A stretch of 44,881 bases of DNA from Thermoflexus hugenholtzii JAD2 (GCF_900187885.1 NZ_FYEK01000007.1:1-44881); one strand, 5' to 3'. Counted from the stretch's first letter, positions 15,289 through 23,690 are shown. A program made the numbers and translations. The notes: generated by a model from the letters alone, not told the origin.

Positions 15289-16455
15289 TCAGGGCTCCCG
15301 ACTCAGGACGGCCACCGCGCCGGTAGCGGTGGGCAGCCCGCGCCAGGAGGCCACCAGGGCCGTGCCAGCGTGCGGGATCTGCCGGGGACCGGCCTCGCCG
15401 CGCAGCTGGAGCACCGCTTCCAGCAGCCGGGCCAGCCCGGAGGCGTCCAGGAGATGGCCTTCCCCCAGACACCCGCCGGAGGGGTTCACCGGCAACTCCC
15501 CCCCGATTTCAGTCGCCCCCTCGGCCGTCCACCATCCGGCCTCCCCGGGACGGCAGAGGCCCAGGGCTTCCAGGTGCTGGAGCTCTTTATAGGCGAACGT
15601 GTCGTCGATCTCCACCAGATCGAAGGCCCGGCGGGGCGAACGGATCCCGGCCTGCTGGTAGGCGATCTCGGCCGCCCGGCGGAGGTAACGGGCGCCCTCC
15701 CAATCCCGCCCCTCCAGGGTGTAGGAGTCGGTCGCCCATCCGATCCCGCGGATCCAGATCGCCCGGTCGGTCAGAGAGCGGGCGATATCCCCCCGCGCCA
15801 GGACGATCACCACGCATCCGTCGGCCGGCTCAGCGGCCATCAGGCGGGTGAGGGGCTCGGCCAGGGGCTCGCTCCTCAGCACATCTTCGACGGTGAGATC
15901 CGCCGGGAAGGCGGCGCGGGGGTTGCGCATGGCGTTGCGCCGGTTCTTGACCACCACCCGAGCCACATGCTCCAGAGAGGTGCGCGTGGCCTCCAGGTAG
16001 CGGCGCATCTCCAGCCCGGCGATGAAGAGGGGGTGGGCATCCAGGGGGCGCTGGAAAATCGGGTCCATGGCCAGAGCGGTGATCTGGGGGAGGTTCTGGA
16101 TGTTGCTGGCCTTGCTGTGGGATTCGACGGCCAGGATGCGGGCGGCCCCCGCGGCGATCTGCATCACCCCCGCGGCCAGGGCCTGGAGGCCATCGCCGGC
16201 GATGGTGTGCACCGATTTCAGCACCGCCCCCATCTGGTCCGGGACGTATTCATCACTGATGGCGATGCCCTCGTGGAAGTCCTCCTCCGCGGTGACCAGG
16301 CCGTCCAGGTCCCGGCGGGGATGGATCCCTGCGTCGGCGTAGGCCATGGCCGCAGCCTCGAACATCATCTCCCGGAAGGAGAGGTCGGGGGTGATCGATC
16401 GGAAGCCGCTCCAGCCCACCCCGACGATGGCCACCTCGCTCATCAGGCGTCCCAT
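15289..16455 (-). CDS. thiolase-like protein lacking the nucleophilic Cys, second copy
   Basis: 388 residues, same length and fold as the copy at 13288-14454 but clearly diverged. It starts with VAIVGVGWSGFRS and has VVKNRRNAMRNP, DLVEIDDTFAYKELQHLE and NPSGGCLGEGHLLDASG. The segment where thiolases have C-x-S-G reads TIAGDGLQALAAG, without Cys; the C-terminal His of GEGH is kept. ATG 16455 has GGAGG 6-7 nt upstream and is preferred to the internal ATG 16443, which has none. Probably partners a DUF35 protein downstream. The small PIN module lies between it and the second copy. Confidence 0.85.
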   Translation of the reverse strand: MGRLMSEVAIVGVGWSGFRSITPDLSFREMMFEAAAMAYADAGIHPRRDLDGLVTAEEDFHEGIAISDEYVPDQMGAVLKSVHTIAGDGLQALAAGVMQIAAGAARILAVESHSKASNIQNLPQITALAMDPIFQRPLDAHPLFIAGLEMRRYLEATRTSLEHVARVVVKNRRNAMRNPRAAFPADLTVEDVLRSEPLAEPLTRLMAAEPADGCVVIVLARGDIARSLTDRAIWIRGIGWATDSYTLEGRDWEGARYLRRAAEIAYQQAGIRSPRRAFDLVEIDDTFAYKELQHLEALGLCRPGEAGWWTAEGATEIGGELPVNPSGGCLGEGHLLDASGLARLLEAVLQLRGEAGPRQIPHAGTALVASWRGLPTATGAVAVLSREP

Positions 16456-16490
16456 TCGCAGCCTCCGCCGTGAGGATCCGGTGCGAGAAT

Positions 16491-16518
16491 CCCCGGGCCG
16501 GGATCGCCCGGCCCGGGG
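16491..16518 (-). terminator. perfect GC-rich hairpin between ABC permease and thiolase-like genes
   Basis: CCCCGGGCCGGG and CCCGGCCCGGGG form a perfect 12-bp stem with a 4-nt loop. It lies 18 nt past the permease stop. On the minus strand no T-run follows (GATTCTCG), so it may pause or protect the 3' end rather than be a classical terminator. Confidence 0.5.
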
Positions 16519-16536
16519 AGTATGGGAGAGCTCCCT

Positions 16537-17562
16537 TTACTGCGTGCCCCGCATCCGCGGGTCCAGGGCGTCCCGCAGGCCGTCCCCCAGGAAGTTGAAA
16601 GCGAACATGGTGATGGCCAGGGCGAGGGCGGGGGCCAGGGCCTGGTTGGGATAGGTGCGGATCGCCTGGGCGCCCTGGGAGATCATCAGCCCCCAGCTGG
16701 GGGTCGGTGGGTTCACCCCGAGGCCGATGAAGCTCAGGAAGGCCTCGGTGGTGATGTAGGAGGGGATGGCCAGGGTCTCGGCCACGATCAGAGGGCCGAT
16801 GATATTGGGCAGGATGTGGCGGAACATAATGCGCAGGTGCCCCGCCCCGATGGCCCGGGCGGCCTCGATGAACTCCTTCTCCCGGACCGAGAGGACCTGC
16901 CCCCGGGCCAGGCGGGCCATGTTCTCCCAGGCCGTCAGCCCGATGCCCACGAAGATAAACAACATCCCTCCGAAGGCAGCGTCGATCTTATACATCTGGA
17001 TCCGGATGGCGTCCCAGACCGAGCGGGCCTCCTGGGGCACCTGACGGAAGAACACCATCAACAGGATGATGAACAGCAACCCCGGGAAAGCATAGAGAAC
17101 ATCCACCAGACGCATCATGATGTTATCCAGTCGCCCGCCGAAGTAGCCCGAGATCAGACCGTAAGTGGTCCCTACGATGAGGCTGATCAGCGGCCCCACA
17201 AAGGCCACCGTCAGGGACACCCGGGTCCCGTAGATGATGCGGCTGAAGAGGTCCCGCCCCACGTAGTCCGCTCCCAGCAGATAGCGGTCGCTGATCCGCG
17301 CATAGGGCTGCATAAAGGGGAAGATCTTCACCATCCAAGCGGGGACTTTATCCCGGTCGGTCAGCACCTGCTTGTCGTAGGGATAGGGGGCGATGAGGGG
17401 CGCGAAGATCGCCACCAGGACGAGCAGGATGACGATCCCTGCCCCGACCATGGCTGCCCGGTTGCGGGAGAGCCGATAGAGGGCGTCCTCCCAGAACCCC
17501 ACCGGCCGACGAGTGGGAACCGCGAGGGTCTCTGCCCCTCGACGCATCGCCTGCGTCGCCAT
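16537..17562 (-). CDS. DppC/OppC-type ABC transporter permease
   Basis: 341 residues. An N-terminal helix (AAMVGAGIVILLVLVAIFAPL) and the OppC-N region are followed by the transport domain with about five more helices. The EAA loop motif, EAARAIGAGHLRIMFRHILPN, contacts the ATPase. LGADYVGRDLFSRIIYGTRVS is also characteristic. It forms the inner-membrane channel with the DppB-type protein encoded 21 nt upstream. The ATP-binding subunits that normally follow are absent; the next gene is thiolase-like, so ATPases must be supplied from elsewhere. Confidence 0.93.
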   Translation of the reverse strand: MATQAMRRGAETLAVPTRRPVGFWEDALYRLSRNRAAMVGAGIVILLVLVAIFAPLIAPYPYDKQVLTDRDKVPAWMVKIFPFMQPYARISDRYLLGADYVGRDLFSRIIYGTRVSLTVAFVGPLISLIVGTTYGLISGYFGGRLDNIMMRLVDVLYAFPGLLFIILLMVFFRQVPQEARSVWDAIRIQMYKIDAAFGGMLFIFVGIGLTAWENMARLARGQVLSVREKEFIEAARAIGAGHLRIMFRHILPNIIGPLIVAETLAIPSYITTEAFLSFIGLGVNPPTPSWGLMISQGAQAIRTYPNQALAPALALAITMFAFNFLGDGLRDALDPRMRGTQ

Positions 17563-17583
17563 CGTCCACCTCGCTTCTCAAGA

Positions 17584-18585
17584 TCAGGTGTAACGGATCC
17601 GCGGATCCAGGAAGGCGTAGGTGATGTCAACAACCAGGTTGGCGATCACCAGGAAAATGGCGTAGATCAAAATGGTCCCCATGATCACCGGGTGATCCCG
17701 GTTGGTGATGCTGGTGACGAAGTAACGGCCGAGCCCCGGGATGCCGAAGATCGTCTCCGTCACGAAGGTCCCGGTCACCAGGGCGGCGAAGAGGGGGCCG
17801 AGCACCGTGACCACCGGGATGAGGGAGTTCCGAAGGGCGTGGCGGGCGATGACCAGGCGCTCGGCGAGGCCTTTCGCCCGGGCGGTGCGGATGTAGTCCT
17901 CCCGGATCACTTGGAGCAAACTGGCCCGGGTGAGGCGGGCGATGAGGGCGGAGCTGGCCAGCCCCAGGGCGATGGAGGGCATGATGGCGTGCGCCGGGGT
18001 CCCCCACCCCGTCGGCGGCAGCCACTTCAGCCACACCCCGAAGACCGAGACCAGGATCGGGCCCAATACGATCACCGGCACCGAGACCCCGAAGATCGCC
18101 AGGCTCATCCCGAAGTAATCCAGGAAGGTGTTCTGGTTCAGGGCGGCCAGGATGCCCAGGGGGATCCCGATGCCTACAGCCACCAGCAGGGCGTAGACGC
18201 CCAGCTCAAAGGACACCGGCAGGTTCTGGCGGATGATGTCGTTGACGGAGCGGCTGCGGGAGGAATAGGACGGGCCCAGGTTGATCCAGAGGAAATAGCC
18301 CGGCCCGATCTTCCAGCGGATCAGCGCGTCCTCCTGGAGGGAGGTCGGCAAAGTGGGGGAATATCGGGGGACCAGGAGGTCGCGCATGTAGTAAAGATAC
18401 TGGATCACCACCGGCTTATCGAGATGATATTTGGCCTCGATGTTCGCCCGGATCTCCGGAGGGAGCGGCTTCTCCCGATCGAAGGGCCCCCCGGGCACCG
18501 CGTGCATGAGGGCGAAGGTGATCACCGTGATCACCCACAGCACCAGGAGGTTCCATAGCATCCGCCGCACAATGTAACGGAGCAT
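17584..18585 (-). CDS. DppB/OppB-type ABC transporter permease
   Basis: 333 residues, typical length. The start MLRYIVRRMLWNLLVLWVITVITFALM is the family's hallmark first helix. Other landmarks are HLDKPVVIQYLYYM, QNTFLDYFG, the EAA loop (YIRTARAKGLAERLVIARHALRNS) and TGTFVTETIFGIPGLGRYFV. It pairs with the DppC-type permease directly downstream. The substrate-binding gene lies 176 nt upstream across two hairpins. Confidence 0.93.
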   Translation of the reverse strand: MLRYIVRRMLWNLLVLWVITVITFALMHAVPGGPFDREKPLPPEIRANIEAKYHLDKPVVIQYLYYMRDLLVPRYSPTLPTSLQEDALIRWKIGPGYFLWINLGPSYSSRSRSVNDIIRQNLPVSFELGVYALLVAVGIGIPLGILAALNQNTFLDYFGMSLAIFGVSVPVIVLGPILVSVFGVWLKWLPPTGWGTPAHAIMPSIALGLASSALIARLTRASLLQVIREDYIRTARAKGLAERLVIARHALRNSLIPVVTVLGPLFAALVTGTFVTETIFGIPGLGRYFVTSITNRDHPVIMGTILIYAIFLVIANLVVDITYAFLDPRIRYT

Positions 18586-18653
18586 CTCCCCTCACTCCTG
18601 AGACGGAGTTCCGTTCGGCTGAACTCTGGATCGATCTCCTCTTCCCGAAAACA

Positions 18654-18690
18654 GGGGAGGCCGGCAAGGGTCCTCTCCACCGGCCTCCCC
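18654..18690 (-). terminator. hairpin between binding-protein and permease genes (proximal to permease)
   Basis: GGGGAGGCCGG (18654-18664) and CCGGCCTCCCC (18680-18690) form a perfect 11-bp stem. On the minus strand it is followed by TGTTTTCG. Partial termination or RNA 3'-end protection here would make more binding protein than permease, as is usual for these importers. Confidence 0.55.
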
Positions 18691-18718
18691 TGTTATACCT
18701 CATATCGCTCCATTTGAA

Positions 18719-18748
18719 CAGGAGGGAGCGGCGCGCCGCCCCCTCCTG
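18719..18748 (-). terminator. hairpin just downstream of the binding-protein gene
   Basis: CAGGAGGG and CCCTCCTG form the base of a stem, extended inward by GCGGC/GCCGC with one mismatch. It begins 14 nt after the binding-protein stop; only TTCAAAT follows on the minus strand, so it is more likely a stabilising 3' hairpin than a strong terminator. Confidence 0.4.
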
Positions 18749-18761
18749 CCGACGTCCAGGC

Positions 18762-20507
18762 TCACTGCTGGATGTCCCACTTCTCAATATGCTCCAGGCC
18801 ACCCAGCACCGAGAAGGTGCGCTTCACATATGGCTTGGTGACCGTGACGCGGGTATACCAGTAGATGGGGATGATAGCCGCGTCCTTGGCCACCAGGATG
18901 TCCTCGGCCTGGGCGTAGAGCTCGCGGGCCTTGTTCTCATCGGTCTCCCGCAGGGCCTGATCGACCAGGCGGTCGAACTCCGGATTCCCCCACTTCGTGT
19001 GGTTGTTGTCGGAGGTGGAGTAGAACACATCCTTCAGGAAGTTGCTAGCGTGGGGGTAGTCCTGGCACCAGCCCAGCCGCCAGATCTGCGGCGGGTCGGT
19101 CTGGAGGGTCTTCAGGTAGACCTTCCACTCCTGGGTCTCCAGCTTCACATCAACGCCCAGGACCTCCTTCCACATCTGCTGGATGGCCTCGGCGATCTTG
19201 ATATGGCCCTCGACCTGGTTGACCATCAGGGTGATGGGCGGCAGGTTCTTCACATCCCCGCCATACTTCTCGTTCAGGACCTCCTGGAAGAGCTGCTTGG
19301 CCCGCTCGGGGTCATACTTCACGCCCAGGTTGGGATGGGTCTGGAGGGTGGGCGCCGCCTGCAGACCGGGCCGGGAGAACCACTGGGCCGGCTCCTGGCC
19401 GCCCTTGGTCACGTTCTCCACGATGGCCTTGCGGTCCACCGCCAGGGAGAAGGCCAGGCGCATGCGGGCATCATCGAAGGGCGGCTTGGTGACGTTGAAG
19501 CCGTAGTAGTAGGTGCACAGGATCGGCGCGATCTTCAGCTCCTGGGAGAGCTTGGGATCCGCCTTCACCCGATCGATCTCCGCCAGCGGCACGCCCGCCA
19601 CGTCCAGGTTGCCGGCCTCATACTCAGCGAAAGCCGGGGACTCATCCAGCATGCGGAAGACGATCTCCTCGATCTTGGGCTTGGGCACGCTGGGGATGTT
19701 GTCGGGCCAGAAGGGGTTGGCCACCATCACGATGTGGCTGTCATGGACCCACTCCTTCATCACGTAAGGCCCATAGGAGTGGTAAGCGCCGGTCTCCGTC
19801 CAGCGATCCCCCTTCTCCTCGATCAGCCACTGGGGCTGCGCCCGCAACATCCAAAGGCCGGCGATGTTGGCGAAGAAGCCCACCGGCTCCTTCAGGGTGA
19901 ACTGGATCGTGTAATCGTCGATCACCTTGATGCCGACCTTCTCAGGCTCGGTGATGGTCCCCTCGTTGAACTCCGCGGCGCCCTCGATGAAGAAAGCCGG
20001 CACATAGGCGTATTCACCGCCGGTCTCGGGCTTCAGGGTGCGGATGGCCCCATACCAGAAATCGTGGGCGGTCACATAGCGGACATCGCCCTTCTCATCC
20101 TTAACCTGCTCCACCTCCTGACCGTTCCAGCGCACCCACGGGATGCCCTTGCGCAGGTAGAAGGTCCACACCTTGCCGTCCGGCGAGACCTCCCAGCGCT
20201 CCGCCATCCCGGGCTCCACCGCCGCCGTCTCCTCGTTCTGGCGGGTCAGGCCCACAAAGGCCAGCTCGATGATCTGGATCGAGGAGGTATCCGTCGCCAG
20301 GGAGGGATCCAGGGTGGGGACGTCACCGGGGCCCAGGTTCAGGCGGAGGACCTTACGAGGAACCGGCGTCGGGGTGACGACCTTCTCGACGACCTTCTCT
20401 TTCTCGATCACCTGCGGGGTCGGCGTGGCCGCCGGGGCACAGGCCGAGAGCACCAGGCCCACCAGGGCGACCAGCGAGAGCCACCACCAGGCACGTGAGC
20501 GGTTCAT
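18762..20507 (-). CDS. peptide/solute-binding lipoprotein of ABC importer (SBP_bac_5)
   Basis: 581 residues. It has a lipoprotein signal (basic MNRSR, hydrophobic stretch, lipobox LSAC with Cys23), then a Thr/Pro linker. The mature part is a family-5 binding protein: LDPSLATDTSSIQIIELAFVGL, AERWEVSPDGKVWTFYLRKG and FDDARMRLAFSLAVDRKAI are characteristic. It captures oligopeptides, or similar solutes such as sugars or nickel complexes, outside the membrane and delivers them to the two permeases. It is the first gene of the operon; a good promoter lies 115 nt upstream. Confidence 0.93.
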   Translation of the reverse strand: MNRSRAWWWLSLVALVGLVLSACAPAATPTPQVIEKEKVVEKVVTPTPVPRKVLRLNLGPGDVPTLDPSLATDTSSIQIIELAFVGLTRQNEETAAVEPGMAERWEVSPDGKVWTFYLRKGIPWVRWNGQEVEQVKDEKGDVRYVTAHDFWYGAIRTLKPETGGEYAYVPAFFIEGAAEFNEGTITEPEKVGIKVIDDYTIQFTLKEPVGFFANIAGLWMLRAQPQWLIEEKGDRWTETGAYHSYGPYVMKEWVHDSHIVMVANPFWPDNIPSVPKPKIEEIVFRMLDESPAFAEYEAGNLDVAGVPLAEIDRVKADPKLSQELKIAPILCTYYYGFNVTKPPFDDARMRLAFSLAVDRKAIVENVTKGGQEPAQWFSRPGLQAAPTLQTHPNLGVKYDPERAKQLFQEVLNEKYGGDVKNLPPITLMVNQVEGHIKIAEAIQQMWKEVLGVDVKLETQEWKVYLKTLQTDPPQIWRLGWCQDYPHASNFLKDVFYSTSDNNHTKWGNPEFDRLVDQALRETDENKARELYAQAEDILVAKDAAIIPIYWYTRVTVTKPYVKRTFSVLGGLEHIEKWDIQQ

Positions 20508-20621
20508 CGCAACCTCCTCCTTTTAGCCTGAAGATGACTGAGATTCTCCGCAGCGGGGCCAGCGCTGATCTCACGCTGAGTTCGGAGGCCGCTCCCCCTC
20601 CGTTCGGGCTCTGCGTTATTA

Positions 20622-20650
20622 GTTATAACCACCTCCGGGCATTTTGACAA
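20622..20650 (-). promoter_or_regulatory. sigma70-type promoter of the ABC importer operon
   Basis: On the minus strand TTGTCA (20645-20650), a 17-bp spacer and TATAAC (20622-20627). It leaves a ~107-nt leader before the binding-protein start at 20507. Confidence 0.6.
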
Positions 20651-20754
20651 GAGGGGCCGGATCCCCGCTCCGGGCGCCGGGGGATGGCCTGGCTCCCTCG
20701 CTTACCTTCCGGTGGTATGCTGGAAGAAAACCCTGATCGCCATCAGGAGGCCGG

Positions 20755-21111
20755 ATGCCCCGACGATCCTCACCGCGCCGCAAACCGACCCGGGACGCCC
20801 TCCTCCGGACGACCGGAGGGCCGCAGGTGCAGGTGTATCTCACACCCGAGCAGGAGCGTGCCTTAGACGCCCGCCTGGCGCGCATCGAAGGGCACCTGGC
20901 CGCCGTCCGGCGGATGTTGGCCGAGCACCAGGACTGCAACAGCCTGCTGGTGCAGCTGGCGGCGGTCAAGTCCGCCCTCAACCAGGCCATTCTGAGGCTC
21001 CTGGAGAGCCATATGGAGGCCTGCATCATCGCCTGCGCCATGGATGCGGAGAGCCGCGCCGCCCTGGAGGGCCTGAAGGAGGCCATGGCCATCGTGTTGC
21101 GCAAGACATGA
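20755..21111 (+). CDS. CsoR/FrmR-family metal-sensing-like transcriptional regulator
   Basis: 118 residues. After a basic N-terminal tail of ~38 residues comes the four-helix-bundle signature: RLARIEGHLAAVRRML, then CNSLLVQLAAVKSAL and LLESHMEAC. Cys61, His86 and Cys90 match the Cys-His-Cys metal (or thiol/aldehyde) site of the family. These proteins bind operator DNA as tetramers and release it on Cu(I), Ni, formaldehyde or persulfide. The N-terminal tail (PRRSSPRRKP) may add DNA contacts. The NfeD-protease fusion gene starts 21 nt after it, so it probably controls or is co-expressed with that gene. Confidence 0.85.
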   Translation: MPRRSSPRRKPTRDALLRTTGGPQVQVYLTPEQERALDARLARIEGHLAAVRRMLAEHQDCNSLLVQLAAVKSALNQAILRLLESHMEACIIACAMDAESRAALEGLKEAMAIVLRKT

Positions 21112-21132
21112 GGCGATGAGGCGGAAACCCGC

Positions 21133-22710
21133 ATGGACCTTTTGCAGCTGCTCTGGGGCTGGCTGGCGGATCCCAACGTCGCGTATCTCCTCCTGGTCGG
21201 CGGGATCCTGGCCGCCGTTGCTGCGTGGAGCATCCCGGGGACCGGGCTGGCGGAAGGCCTCGCCGTGCTCCTGCTGGGCCTGGCGGTCATCGGCCTGCTC
21301 CGGCTGCCCGTGAGCGCCGCCGGCCTCCTGCTGATCCTGCTGGGCTCCCTTCTTTTCCTGGGGGAGATCTACCTCCAGAGCGGGGGGTATCTAGGGCTCT
21401 CCGGGGCCCTGGCCCTGGGCCTGGGCGGCCTGTTCCTGCTGCCGCCCGGCGCCGGGCAACGCGTGGCCCCGGCGATCCTCATCGGGACCGCCCTGGCAGG
21501 AGCGGCCGCCTCTTTCGGCCTGGCGCACCTGATGCGCCAGATAGGCCGACGCCCTCCCCTTCAGTCCCCGGAGCGCCTGATCGGGGCGGAGGGGATCGCC
21601 CAGACGGATCTGGATCCTGAGGGAACCGTCTGGGTGCGGGGGGAAACGTGGACCGCCCGGGCGGTTGGGGAACGGATCGCGGCCGGCGAGCGGGTCCGGG
21701 TCGTGGCGGTGCAGGGGCTTCGCCTGCAGGTCGCCCGGGTCGCACCGCCTCCGGAAGCCGGCGAGCCGTCCGCCGATGCGCCGGATCCCGTTCCAGGGTC
21801 CATCGGGCCGACCGGCATCGGCGGGGCGATGGCCGTCCTCCTCTCCGTGCACTTCCTGGCTGTTCTGGGGTCCGGCTTCCCCCCGAACTCCCAGAACCCT
21901 GCCCCGGGGGAGGCCCTGGAAGCCGTCCGCCGGCTTTCGGAGCGGCTGGCCGCCCGGCCGATCGGCGACCAGATGGCCTTCGCCGTGCCTCTCGCCCTGA
22001 TCCCAATTGCCACAGGAGCCCTCCTCGCGCTCTTCCTGCAGCTGCGGGATCGACGTTTCCTCTCCCGGATCCTGAGCTTCGCCTTGCTCGCCTCCTTCGG
22101 GGCAGCGCTTTTCTTCGCCCTGCACGAGCTGCTCTCCGCGCTCCTCGCGGCTCCCCCGCCGGTCTGGGCGGATCTCGTGCTGGGAGGACTGACCGTAGGC
22201 CTGATCCGGGAGGGACGGCGGCGCTCCTCCTGGGCCCTTTCGAACCTGACGGGTCTCCTGGCTTGCAGCGGGGCCGTCATCTACCTGGGATCTCTGCTTC
22301 CCCCGCCGGCCGCTGCGGCCCTGCTTCTGATCATGATCCTCTACGACGTGCTGGCCGTGCACGTCTTGGGGCATATGCAGCAGCTGGCCCGCTGGGCCTT
22401 CGAGGAGCGCCTTCCCATGCTGTTCATCATCCCACTGGAGATCCCCCGCGCGAAGACCCAAGGGCCCATCCTGGCCATGGGGTTCGGGGATGCCGTCCTG
22501 CCCGCCGTGCTGACGCTCTCCGCCTTGCGGGAACATCCTGCCCCGTGGCCGGCGATCGGAACGCTGATCGGCATCCTGGCGGGGCAGCTGCTCCTGACCG
22601 CCCGGCTGAGCGCCCGGCGACAGGTCCAGGCGGGTCTGCCGTTCCTGGCCGGAGGAGCGCTCCTGGGCTACAGCCTGGGCTATCTTCTGAGCACCGGCGG
22701 ATTCGGGTAA
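21133..22710 (+). CDS. NfeD-like domain fused to presenilin-type (PSH/SPP) intramembrane aspartyl protease
   Basis: 525 residues in two parts. Residues 1-202 look like NfeD: several N-terminal helices (about 17-135), then a soluble OB-fold with GTVWVRGETWTARAVGE. After a Pro/Ala linker, residues ~230-525 have about nine helices with the motifs of archaeal presenilin homologues: YD (Tyr404-Asp405 in MILYDVLAVHVLGHM), GFGD (450-453 in AMGFGDAVLPAVL), and the PAL-like QAGLPFLAGGALLGY (499-513). Asp405 and Asp453 would be the catalytic pair. NfeD proteins normally work with stomatins and a serine protease; fusion to a GxGD protease is unusual. Probably cuts membrane proteins. Confidence 0.82.
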   Translation: MDLLQLLWGWLADPNVAYLLLVGGILAAVAAWSIPGTGLAEGLAVLLLGLAVIGLLRLPVSAAGLLLILLGSLLFLGEIYLQSGGYLGLSGALALGLGGLFLLPPGAGQRVAPAILIGTALAGAAASFGLAHLMRQIGRRPPLQSPERLIGAEGIAQTDLDPEGTVWVRGETWTARAVGERIAAGERVRVVAVQGLRLQVARVAPPPEAGEPSADAPDPVPGSIGPTGIGGAMAVLLSVHFLAVLGSGFPPNSQNPAPGEALEAVRRLSERLAARPIGDQMAFAVPLALIPIATGALLALFLQLRDRRFLSRILSFALLASFGAALFFALHELLSALLAAPPPVWADLVLGGLTVGLIREGRRRSSWALSNLTGLLACSGAVIYLGSLLPPPAAAALLLIMILYDVLAVHVLGHMQQLARWAFEERLPMLFIIPLEIPRAKTQGPILAMGFGDAVLPAVLTLSALREHPAPWPAIGTLIGILAGQLLLTARLSARRQVQAGLPFLAGGALLGYSLGYLLSTGGFG

Positions 22711-22725
22711 GCTCCCGCGAGATGG

Positions 22726-22754
22726 TTGCCGAATCGCCCCGGATGTGGTAGGAT
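22726..22754 (+). promoter_or_regulatory. promoter of the rpsF-ssb-rpsR operon
   Basis: TTGCCG (22726-22731), a 17-bp spacer and TAGGAT (22749-22754). The leader to the GTG start is about 65 nt. It contains a short GC hairpin (CGCTC ... GAGCG) that could be part of an S6:S18-type autoregulatory leader; that is not demonstrable here. Confidence 0.6.
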
Positions 22755-22824
22755 ACCCTCCGGCTTTGCGCCTTTCCGCTCCCGCCCCGAGCGGGGGCAA
22801 ACCCGTGGAAAGGAGGTCATTTCC

Positions 22825-23139
22825 GTGCTGATCCAGCCTGCGCCGCGCATCCGACCTTATGAGCTGATGGTGGTCCTGGATCCGGATCTCAGCCCGGAGC
22901 AGCTGGACCAGACCATCGAGCGTATCAAAGGGGTGATCACCTCGAACGGTGGGCAGATCCAGGAGGTCATCCCCTGGGGTCGCCGCCGTTTCTGTTACCC
23001 CATTCGCAAGAAGATGGAAGGGCATTATGTCCTCATGCGGGCGGAGATGCCCGCGCCGGCGACCGCCTCCCTGGAGCGCACGCTGCGCATCACCGAAGAG
23101 GTGCTCCGCCACCTCCTGGTCCGTCTGGATGAAGATTGA
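22825..23139 (+). CDS. rpsF: 30S ribosomal protein S6
   Basis: 104 residues from GTG 22825, chosen because a full AAAGGAGG lies 8 nt upstream. Family features: RPYELMVVLDPDLSPEQLDQTI, GGQIQEVIPWGRRRFCYPIRKKMEGHYVLMR (split here only in reading; it is one continuous strand-turn-strand region) and a C-terminal RITEEVLRHLLVRLDED. It binds S18 on the 30S platform, which is encoded two genes on. It is the first gene of the rpsF-ssb-rpsR operon, with no rplI afterwards. Confidence 0.95.
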   Translation: MLIQPAPRIRPYELMVVLDPDLSPEQLDQTIERIKGVITSNGGQIQEVIPWGRRRFCYPIRKKMEGHYVLMRAEMPAPATASLERTLRITEEVLRHLLVRLDED

Positions 23140-23191
23140 ACGGGGACGAGGCCGTCTCGTGGATCCGGAGAGAAGAGAAGGGAAGGGCTCC

Positions 23192-23590
23192 ATGCGTGGG
23201 CTGAACAAGGTGATGATCATCGGCCAGGTTGGGCGGGATCCGGAGATGCGGTTCACCCCCAACGGGCGCCCTGTGACGACGTTCCCGGTGGCCACCACCC
23301 GCACCTGGATCGCCAGCAACGGCGATCGGCGGGAGGAGACGGAATGGTTCAACGTCGTGGCCTGGGGTGGACTGGCGGAGGTCTGCAAGCAGCGCCTGCG
23401 CAAAGGCATGTATGTCTATGTGGAAGGGCGCCTGCAGACCCGGGGATGGGAGGACGCGGAGGGCCGCCGGCACTATCGGACGGAGCTGGTGGCCAATGAG
23501 ATGATCGTGCTGGGGGAAGGTCAAGCCGGCTCGCCATCCTTCGCAGAGGAGGCAGGCGAGGAGGAGAACGCGGAGGAGTTCCCCTTTTAA
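23192..23590 (+). CDS. ssb: single-stranded DNA-binding protein
   Basis: 132 residues: an OB fold with LNKVMIIGQVGRDPEMRFTP, TEWFNVVAWGGLAEVCKQRL and KGMYVYVEGRLQTRGW, then a short acidic tail ending in EEFPF, the tip that binds replication and repair partners. The tail is only about 25 residues, so it is a compact SSB. It lies between rpsF and rpsR, the widespread bacterial order. Confidence 0.95.
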   Translation: MRGLNKVMIIGQVGRDPEMRFTPNGRPVTTFPVATTRTWIASNGDRREETEWFNVVAWGGLAEVCKQRLRKGMYVYVEGRLQTRGWEDAEGRRHYRTELVANEMIVLGEGQAGSPSFAEEAGEEENAEEFPF

Positions 23591-23690
23591 GCGGGGGATG
23601 GATTCGCGAGATCTGTATGCTGGCCGCGAAGAAGATCGCCGGGTGTGACCGCGCCCGGGGATGCTCAGATCGCATGGGAGGAGGTTCGCC

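Noticed and set aside
16522-18558. 678-codon plus-strand open frame opposite the ABC permeases
   Set aside because: Antisense shadow; low-complexity His/Gln/Asp/Gly composition and no ribosome site.
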